Positions 1 through 4,379 of a stretch of 6,679 bases of DNA are shown here, one piece after another; the stretch's first letter is position 1, and the number at the start of each line of letters is the position of its first letter. The position numbers were made by a program, and so were the translations under genes. The stretch is from NCBI GenBank assembly GCA_009774655.1, contig VSOD01000235.1, positions 1 to 6,679 on the forward strand, given 5' to 3'. Source of the DNA: Lachnospiraceae bacterium. Its GTDB lineage: Bacteria; Bacillota_A; Clostridia; Lachnospirales; Lachnospiraceae. The notes under the pieces are model-generated. The model saw only the letters and a program-made list of their open reading frames with translations, did no database searches and was not told the origin of the DNA.

Positions 1-1
1 T

Positions 2-733
2 GAGATTGTTATAAGAGACAGGAGCGGGGCACAGCTTCTTGACGGCACGGGGACGGTGGAGATCGGTGCGACGGAGACGGCGCTGCATCTTTTTCTGTTG
101 GATGCGCTGCGGTCGTTTAAGGAAACCTGTCCGAGAGTCAGGATCAAGATTCACAATCATACCACGCCGGATATTTTGAAGCGGCTTGCTTATGGCAGGC
201 TGGATCTGGCCGTGATCACCACGCCTTTCGAGACGACGGGGCATCTGGTGGCCGGAGAGCTGACCGGATTCCGGGAGATACTGGCGGGCGGGGAGCCGTA
301 CCGGAGGCTGGGAGAAGGGAAGGCGAAGACGGGAGAAGCAGGGCATTGCGGCGGAGTGCTTTGCGGGCCGTGGAGTCTGCAGGATCTGCAGGCGTATCCG
401 TGGGTGGGAATCGGCAGCGGCACGGCGACCTGTGAGCTGTACCGGGCATTCTTTTTCCGGCAGAATGTGGATATCGAACCGGATACGGAGGTGGCGACTT
501 CCGATCTGCTGATTCCGCTGATCCGGGCAGGCATGGGGATCGGATTCGTGCCGGAACGGATGGCACAGCCCTGGCTGGATGCGGGACAGCTGGTGCGGAT
601 CCCGCTTGACTGTGAACCGCCCGGACGGGAGATCCGGCTGGTCTATGACAGCGGCAGGGGGAAGAGCGCGGCGGCGGAGGGACTGCGGAAGTACCTGCAG
701 AGGTACGCACAGGAACGGCCTCAAAATCAGTAA
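2..733 (+). CDS. LysR-type transcriptional regulator, C-terminal part (5' end outside window)
   Basis: The frame is open from base 2 to a TAA at 731-733, giving 243 residues with no convincing start. A GTG at 56 lies inside the domain and is not credible as the true start. The visible part is the effector-binding (periplasmic-binding-like) domain of a LysR regulator: VEIGATETALHLFLLDAL opens subdomain I, followed by a YGRLDLAVITTPF block. Later come SLQDLQAYPWVGIGSG, ATSDLLIPLIRAGMGIGFVPE and a closing strand LVRIPL. These match the usual order of LysR landmarks. The N-terminal helix-turn-helix (about 60-80 residues) is missing because of the window edge. A Gly/Lys/Glu-rich stretch around 298-345 is slightly longer than usual between the two subdomains. 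The ligand and target genes cannot be told. It ends 612 bases before valS, which has its own promoter, so the two are probably separate transcription units. The first 21 bases resemble a transposase adapter end and should be treated with care. Confidence 0.9.
   Translation, partial: EIVIRDRSGAQLLDGTGTVEIGATETALHLFLLDALRSFKETCPRVRIKIHNHTTPDILKRLAYGRLDLAVITTPFETTGHLVAGELTGFREILAGGEPYRRLGEGKAKTGEAGHCGGVLCGPWSLQDLQAYPWVGIGSGTATCELYRAFFFRQNVDIEPDTEVATSDLLIPLIRAGMGIGFVPERMAQPWLDAGQLVRIPLDCEPPGREIRLVYDSGRGKSAAAEGLRKYLQRYAQERPQNQ
3..21 (+). other. Near match to Tn5/Nextera mosaic end at window start
   Basis: Bases 3-21 read AGATTGTTATAAGAGACAG, against the mosaic end AGATGTGTATAAGAGACAG. That is 16 of 19 identical ungapped, or one deletion plus one insertion, with the last 12 bases (TATAAGAGACAG) exact. 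It lies in the open LysR frame, so it may be genuine coding sequence. Its position at the very edge suggests a possible contig-end adapter remnant. This is an inference from similarity only. Confidence 0.3.
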
Positions 734-740
734 AAGTCAG

Positions 741-765
741 GTTACAGTTCACCATGAATCGTAAC
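741..765. repeat. Imperfect palindrome after the LysR gene (copy 1 of a short dispersed motif)
   Basis: GTTAC (741-745) pairs with GTAAC (761-765), and TTCA (748-751) pairs with TGAA (755-758). A two-base weak step (one A/C mismatch, one G/T wobble) separates the arms and the loop is CCA. It begins 7 bases after the stop codon. No T-tract follows, so it is not a classic intrinsic terminator. The right half, CACCATGAATCGTAAC, recurs with 14 of 16 identities at 4181-4196 just after valS. Confidence 0.6.
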
Positions 766-788
766 AAAGTCATTTCAAAGAATCACAG

Positions 789-810
789 AGAATGATTTTA
801 GAATGATTTT
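789..810. repeat. Perfect 11-bp tandem repeat upstream of the valS promoter
   Basis: AGAATGATTTT occurs at 789-799 and again at 800-810 without a gap. The second copy ends 2 bases before the proposed -35 element at 813. The 11-bp period is about one helical turn, so both copies face the same side of the DNA. This could be an UP-like AT-rich element or an operator; the function is not known. Confidence 0.75.
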
Positions 811-812
811 TC

Positions 813-841
813 TTGTAAAAAAAAGAGTTTGAAGTTATAAT
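813..841 (+). promoter_or_regulatory. Sigma-A-type promoter for the valS T-box transcript
   Basis: The -35 is TTGTAA (813-818), the spacer is 17 bases, and the -10 is a consensus TATAAT (836-841). The -35 matches consensus at four of six positions. The predicted transcription start is near 848-850, about 10 bases before the first paired bases of T-box stem I, which is the expected geometry. Confidence 0.8.
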
Positions 842-1144
842 ACTATTAAAATTTACAGGTGATGACGAAGAGGAGTACACTTTTGACCGCCGCCAGAGAG
901 AGCAGCCGCAGGCTGGAAGGCTGCTTCGGAGAGGGATTGTGGAAGGTAGCTTCGGAACCGGAATGTTGAATGGAAGGTGCATTGCAGTTTTTTGGCAGGC
1001 AGCTTAGTAGATGTTCCCGCCCGATCCCCGTTAGCGGATCAGATTTGAAAGGATATCCGACGGCAGGCGGTGGAAGATGGATCTTGGATCGATCGCACAT
1101 TCGGCGGCCGGAGAGTCAGCTTGAGAATCGATGAGTGAGAAACC

Positions 1145-1172
1145 AAGGTGGTACCGCGCATGATGCGCCCTT
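1145..1172 (+). promoter_or_regulatory. T-box antiterminator hairpin
   Basis: AAGG (1145-1148) pairs with CCTT (1169-1172), and GCGC (1156-1159) pairs with GCGC (1165-1168), enclosing the loop ATGAT. The 7-base bulge TGGTACC (1149-1155) between the helices is the classical site for the tRNA acceptor end. Its 3' strand (1167-1172) is also used by the terminator, so the two folds exclude each other. Confidence 0.93.
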
Positions 1173-1202
1173 TGCTGTGACAGGATCAGCAGAGGGCTTT
1201 TT
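1167..1202 (+). terminator. T-box-controlled intrinsic terminator
   Basis: GCCCTTTGCTG (1167-1177) pairs with CAGCAGAGGGC (1187-1197) as an 11-bp stem with one G-U pair and a 9-base loop. It is followed by TTTTT (1198-1202). It forms when the antiterminator is not stabilised by uncharged tRNA and would stop transcription 142 bases before the valS start codon. Confidence 0.93.
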
Positions 1203-1234
1203 ATATGGGAAATTTTTATGAATTTTCCATATGA
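1201..1234. repeat. Second AT-rich hairpin directly after the T-box terminator
   Basis: ATATGGGAAATT (1203-1214) pairs with AATTTTCCATAT (1221-1232) through 12 bp with one G-U pair. TT/GA outside adds one further G-U and one A-U pair, and the loop is TTTATG. No T-run follows it, so it is not a second terminator. It would exist only in read-through valS mRNA. The role is unknown; protection or processing of the mRNA 5' part is possible. Confidence 0.65.
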
Positions 1235-1284
1235 CAAAAAGCAATGACCGCACTGCGCCGGGCGAAAAAGCAACTAAAAACTGT

Positions 1285-1322
1285 GAAGAAGTAAGAACAA
1301 AGAAGAAGTAAGAACAAAGAAG
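1285..1322 (+). repeat. Perfect 17-bp tandem repeat in the valS leader
   Basis: GAAGAAGTAAGAACAAA occurs at 1285-1301 and 1302-1318, followed by GAAG (1319-1322), the start of a third copy. The tract is purine-rich and unstructured, and ends 9 bases before the AGGAGG ribosome binding site. Exact identity suggests recent slippage duplication. Confidence 0.9.
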
Positions 1323-1331
1323 GATTTATAC

Positions 1332-1337
1332 AGGAGG
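1332..1337 (+). promoter_or_regulatory. valS ribosome binding site
   Basis: Consensus AGGAGG lies 7 bases before the ATG at 1345, fixing the valS start. Confidence 0.9.
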
Positions 1338-1344
1338 ACACGAC

Positions 1345-4161
1345 ATGAGCAAGGAACTGGCAAAGACTTACGACCCGAAGGGGCTGGAGGACAGATTGTA
1401 TCAGAAGTGGATGGACAAGAACTATTTCCACGCCGAGGTGGACGAGACGAAGAAACCTTTTACCATCGTTATCCCGCCGCCGAATATCACGGGACAGCTG
1501 CATATGGGACATGCGCTGGACAATACCATGCAGGATATCCTGATCCGCTATAAAAGAATGCAGGGGTACAATGCGCTCTGGCAGCCGGGCACCGATCATG
1601 CTTCCATTGCCACCGAGGTGCGCATTATCGAGAAGCTGAAAGAGGAGGGAACCAGCAAAGAAGAACTGGGCCGCGAGGGATTCCTGAAACGTGCCTGGGA
1701 GTGGAAGAAGGAATATGGCGGGCGCATCATCAACCAGCTGAAAAAGATGGGTTCTTCCTGCGACTGGGACAGGGAGCGCTTTACCATGGACGAGGGCTGC
1801 AACAGGGCGGTCACCGAGGTGTTCTGCAAGATGCACGAAAAAGGCTGGATCTACAAGGGCAGCAGGATCATCAACTGGTGTCCGGTATGCAATACGTCCA
1901 TTTCCGATGCGGAAGTGGAGTACGAGGAGCAGGCAGGTCATTTCTGGCATATCAAGTATCCGCTGGTGGACGAGAACGGTGCGCCCAGTAAGACGGAGTT
2001 CCTGGAGTTTGCCACTACCCGTCCGGAGACGATGTTGGGCGATACTGCCGTGGCAGTGAATCCGAAGGATGAGAGATATACTTATCTGAAAGGAAGAATG
2101 GTCTGGCTGCCCATCGTCAACAAAGCGATTCCGGTGGTGGAAGACGAATATGTGGATATGGAGTTCGGTACGGGCGTGGTGAAGATCACGCCGGCTCATG
2201 ACCCTAACGACTTTGAAGTTGGGAAGCGTCATAACCTGCCGGAAGTCAATATCATGAACGACGACGCTACCATCAACGAAAACGGCGGCAGATACGCGGG
2301 TCTGGACCGCTACGAGGCGAGAAAACAGATCGTGAAGGAACTGGAAGCGGAAGGGCTGCTTGTGAAGATCGAGGACTATTCCCACAACGTAGGCACCCAT
2401 GACCGCTGTAAGACGACCATCGAGCCGATGATCAAGAAACAGTGGTTCGTGAAGATGGACGAACTGATCCGTCCCGCGGTGGAGGCGGTCAGGAACGGTG
2501 ATGTTAAGCTGATTCCCGAGCGTATGGATAAGACGTACTTTAACTGGACGGACAATATCCGCGACTGGTGCATCAGCCGTCAGCTGTGGTGGGGACACCG
2601 GATTCCAGCTTATTACTGTGACGAGTGCGGTGAGGTGGTAGTTGCCAGGCAGACGCCGGCAGAATGCCCGGGGTGCGGGTGCACTCATTTTACCCAGGAT
2701 CCGGATACGCTGGATACGTGGTTTTCTTCCGCTTTGTGGCCTTTCTCCACGCTGGGCTGGCCGGAAATGACGGAGGATCTGAAATATTTCTATCCGACGG
2801 ATGTGCTGGTGACAGGCTATGACATTATTTTCTTCTGGGTAATCCGGATGATCTTCTCCGGGTATGAGCAGATGGGAGAGAAGCCTTTTCATACGGTGCT
2901 GTTCCATGGGTTGGTGCGGGATTCCCAGGGGCGCAAAATGAGTAAATCCCTGGGCAACGGCATCGATCCGCTGGAGATCATTGACAAGTATGGAGCGGAC
3001 GCGCTGCGCCTGACGCTGATCACGGGCAATGCGCCGGGCAATGACATGCGTTTCTACTATGAGAGAGTGGAAGCCAGCCGGAACTTTGCCAACAAGGTGT
3101 GGAACGCTTCCCGTTTCATTATGATGAACATGGAGCAGACGCAGGAGAAGACAGGCGGCCGCGGATGGGAGGTTTCCTATGACCGGATCAAAGAGAGTCT
3201 GGAGCCTGCCGACAAGTGGATTCTGTCGAAACTGAATACGCTGGTAAAAGAGGTGACGGAGAATATCGATCATTTCGAGCTGGGCATTGCGGTACAGAAG
3301 GTGTACGATTTCATCTGGGACGAGTTCTGCGACTGGTACATTGAGATGGTGAAACCGCGCCTGTACCAGCGTGAGACGGAAGGGGAGGATGCCGGGGCTA
3401 TGACCGGTGCCGGGAAGCAGGACGGCACCGATGGAGCGGCAGACGGCGGGAAGCAGGACGGCGCTGATGATGCCGGCCGGAGCGGGAAGCGTGCGGCCCG
3501 GAGCAAGAATGCTGCGTTGTGGACGTTAAAGCATGTGCTGATCGACGCGCTGAAACTGCTGCATCCTTATATGCCTTTTATTACCGAGGAGATCTTCTGC
3601 ACGATCCAGAGCGAAGAAGAGTCCATAATGATCTCCAGCTGGCCGGCATATACTGAAGAGAAGGAGTATCAGACCGAGGAGAAGGCCATTGAGCTGATCA
3701 AGGAAGCGGTGCGCGGTATCCGTAATATCCGCACGCAGATGAATGTGGCGCCCGGCAGAAAGGCGGCGGTGTTCGTAGTCAGCGAGGCGGAAGCGGTGAG
3801 AAAGGTTTTTGAGGAGGGCAGGCTGTTCTTTGCCTCTCTGGCGGGCGCTTCCGGGGTGACAGTACAGGCGGACAGAAGCGGTATCGCACAGGATGCGGTA
3901 TCGGTGGTGGTCCCCAATGCGGCGGTGTACATTCCGTTTGCGGAGCTGGTAGACATCAGGCAGGAGATCGAGCGGCTTGAGAAGGAGGAAAAGCGGCTGC
4001 AGGGTGAGCTTGCGCGGGTCAACGGCATGTTGAACAATGAAAAGTTCATGGCGAAGGCGCCGGAAGCGAAGGTTGCGGAAGAGCGCGCGAAGCTGGAGAA
4101 GTATACACAGATGCTGTCGCAGGTGCAGGAGCGGCTGGGACAGTTAAAGGTTACGGTTTAG
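1345..4161 (+). CDS. valS: Valine--tRNA ligase (ValRS)
   Basis: This class I synthetase charges tRNA-Val with valine in the cytoplasm using ATP, and edits mischarged threonine. The 938 residues show the PPPNITGQLHMGHAL block with the HIGH-type HMGH at 53-56, and KMSKS at 531-535, the two ATP-site signatures. The editing (CP1) domain covers about 195-345, with TTRPETMLGDTAVAVNP at 224-240 and GVVKITPAHDPNDFEVG near 277-293. SRQLWWGHRIPAYYC at 411-425 and the Cys cluster CDECGE...CPGCGC (425-446) fit the zinc-type insertion of many ValRS proteins. The anticodon-binding helices run from about 623 to 760 (WYIEMVKPRLY; LLHPYMPFITEEIF), and the C-terminal coiled coil from about 868 to 938 (DIRQEIERLEKEEKRLQ). 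It is longer than the usual ~880 residues, partly because of a Gly/Asp/Lys-rich insert at about 676-722. The start is set by AGGAGG 7 bases upstream. Expression is controlled by the valine T-box before it. Confidence 0.98.
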   Translation: MSKELAKTYDPKGLEDRLYQKWMDKNYFHAEVDETKKPFTIVIPPPNITGQLHMGHALDNTMQDILIRYKRMQGYNALWQPGTDHASIATEVRIIEKLKEEGTSKEELGREGFLKRAWEWKKEYGGRIINQLKKMGSSCDWDRERFTMDEGCNRAVTEVFCKMHEKGWIYKGSRIINWCPVCNTSISDAEVEYEEQAGHFWHIKYPLVDENGAPSKTEFLEFATTRPETMLGDTAVAVNPKDERYTYLKGRMVWLPIVNKAIPVVEDEYVDMEFGTGVVKITPAHDPNDFEVGKRHNLPEVNIMNDDATINENGGRYAGLDRYEARKQIVKELEAEGLLVKIEDYSHNVGTHDRCKTTIEPMIKKQWFVKMDELIRPAVEAVRNGDVKLIPERMDKTYFNWTDNIRDWCISRQLWWGHRIPAYYCDECGEVVVARQTPAECPGCGCTHFTQDPDTLDTWFSSALWPFSTLGWPEMTEDLKYFYPTDVLVTGYDIIFFWVIRMIFSGYEQMGEKPFHTVLFHGLVRDSQGRKMSKSLGNGIDPLEIIDKYGADALRLTLITGNAPGNDMRFYYERVEASRNFANKVWNASRFIMMNMEQTQEKTGGRGWEVSYDRIKESLEPADKWILSKLNTLVKEVTENIDHFELGIAVQKVYDFIWDEFCDWYIEMVKPRLYQRETEGEDAGAMTGAGKQDGTDGAADGGKQDGADDAGRSGKRAARSKNAALWTLKHVLIDALKLLHPYMPFITEEIFCTIQSEEESIMISSWPAYTEEKEYQTEEKAIELIKEAVRGIRNIRTQMNVAPGRKAAVFVVSEAEAVRKVFEEGRLFFASLAGASGVTVQADRSGIAQDAVSVVVPNAAVYIPFAELVDIRQEIERLEKEEKRLQGELARVNGMLNNEKFMAKAPEAKVAEERAKLEKYTQMLSQVQERLGQLKVTV
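3411..3491 (+). repeat. In-frame 36-bp degenerate repeat inside valS
   Basis: The 16-mer CGGGAAGCAGGACGGC occurs at 3411-3426 and 3447-3462, and its first eight bases recur at 3483-3490, a strict 36-bp period. In protein this is a 12-residue period starting GKQDG (690), GKQDG (702) and GKRAA (714). It lies between VKPRLY and AALWTLKHVL, where most ValRS proteins have only a short loop, so it should extend a surface loop of the anticodon-binding domain. Confidence 0.85.
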
Positions 4162-4196
4162 TCTGCAACAGGGGGCAGGGCACCGTGAATAGTAAC
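4150..4196. repeat. Second, split copy of the palindrome-associated motif at the valS 3' end
   Basis: CACCGTGAATAGTAAC (4181-4196) matches 751-765 and its preceding C (750) at 14 of 16 positions. The left part of copy 1, GTTACAGTT, has a counterpart GTTACGGTT at 4150-4158, the last codons of valS. The 22 bases between, which include the stop codon, have no counterpart in copy 1. GCAACAG (4165-4171) and CTGTTGC (4201-4207) could also pair around the right half. No T-tract follows. The left-half match may be chance. Confidence 0.45.
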
Positions 4197-4255
4197 GCCG
4201 CTGTTGCGGTTGAAGAAATAGGACTGGAAAAGTGAGTGGATTTGGTGTAAAGTTA

Positions 4256-4264
4256 TGGTATAGT
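4256..4264 (+). promoter_or_regulatory. Candidate extended -10 promoter for fapA
   Basis: TGGTATAGT carries the TGn extension and a TATAGT hexamer (4259-4264). No good -35 is present at 16-18 bases upstream, as is common for extended -10 promoters. A start near 4271 would place the long leader hairpin about 12 bases from the mRNA 5' end. Confidence 0.4.
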
Positions 4265-4282
4265 AAACGGCATAACAAATTT

Positions 4283-4339
4283 CTGTTTCCGGCATGGATG
4301 TGTTGACAGAGAAGGTCATACATGTCCATGCCCGGACAG
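4283..4339 (+). promoter_or_regulatory. Long RNA hairpin in the fapA leader
   Basis: From outside in: CTGTTT (4283-4288) pairs with GGACAG (4334-4339) with two G-U pairs. After a small internal loop, 13 bp form between GGCATGGATGTGT (4291-4303) and ACATGTCCATGCC (4320-4332), also with two G-U pairs. After a one-base bulge, TGAC (4304-4307) pairs with GTCA (4315-4318), closing the loop AGAGAAG. No T-run follows, so it is not an intrinsic terminator. It does not resemble a riboswitch class that I can name. It sits 40 bases upstream of the fapA start. Confidence 0.7.
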
Positions 4340-4358
4340 CAGCGAGTTTGCAGAGACA

Positions 4359-4371
4359 GGAGAAGGTGAGG
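4359..4371 (+). promoter_or_regulatory. fapA ribosome binding site
   Basis: The purine-rich GGAGAAGGTGAGG includes an AGGTGAGG match to the anti-Shine-Dalgarno sequence ending 8 bases before the GTG at 4380. It supports GTG as the start; the frame is open further upstream but offers no better start codon. Confidence 0.7.
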
Positions 4372-4379
4372 GTAAACGC

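Larger units (their letters stand above)
849..1204 (+). promoter_or_regulatory. T-box leader (tRNA-Val-sensing riboswitch) controlling valS
   Basis: This is a T-box transcription-attenuation leader that binds uncharged tRNA. Stem I base: GGT (858-860) pairs with ACC (957-959) around a kink-turn-like GATGA/GA step, then CGAAG (866-870) pairs with CTTCG (950-954). The specifier loop has AGTA (874-877) facing GAA (942-944), and the codon GTA (946-948) reads valine, agreeing with the downstream valS. AGAGAG (895-900) precedes the distal hairpin AGCAGCC/GGCTGCT (901-907 with 919-925), whose loop holds GGCTGGAA. A CCGTTA motif (1028-1033) opens stem III: CCGT/ACGG and CGGAT/ATCCG pair across 1028-1063. 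The T-box core AAGGTGGTACCGCG is at 1145-1158. TGGT (1149-1152) would pair with an ACCA acceptor end, which fits tRNA-Val with discriminator A. The specifier assignment is inferred from the fold. At about 355 bases it is long, mainly because of an 81-base linker (1064-1144). Confidence 0.95.

Noticed and set aside
56..733. GTG at 56 as the start of a short stand-alone LysR-like protein
   Set aside because: The frame is open to the window edge, and the GTG encodes a valine in the conserved VEIGA strand of the effector domain.
741..780. Intrinsic terminator for the LysR gene
   Set aside because: The palindrome at 741-765 is weak and is followed by AAAGTCATTTC, with no T-tract.
1216..3273. 685-residue minus-strand open frame opposite valS
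   Set aside because: It lies wholly against a certain valS gene and the leader just before it. The translation is His/Arg/Leu-rich, typical of an antisense shadow of a GC-rich gene, and shows no family motif.
4162..4215. Intrinsic terminator after valS
   Set aside because: GCAACAG/CTGTTGC and CCGC/GCGG pairings exist (4163-4209), but the next bases are TTGAAGAAAT, with no T-tract.
4322..4369. 15-codon leader peptide before fapA (ATG 4322 to TGA 4367-4369)
   Set aside because: Its start lies in the 3' arm of the long hairpin, the ribosome site GAAGG (4311-4315) is weak, and the peptide (Arg-rich, no clear attenuation codons) suggests no function.
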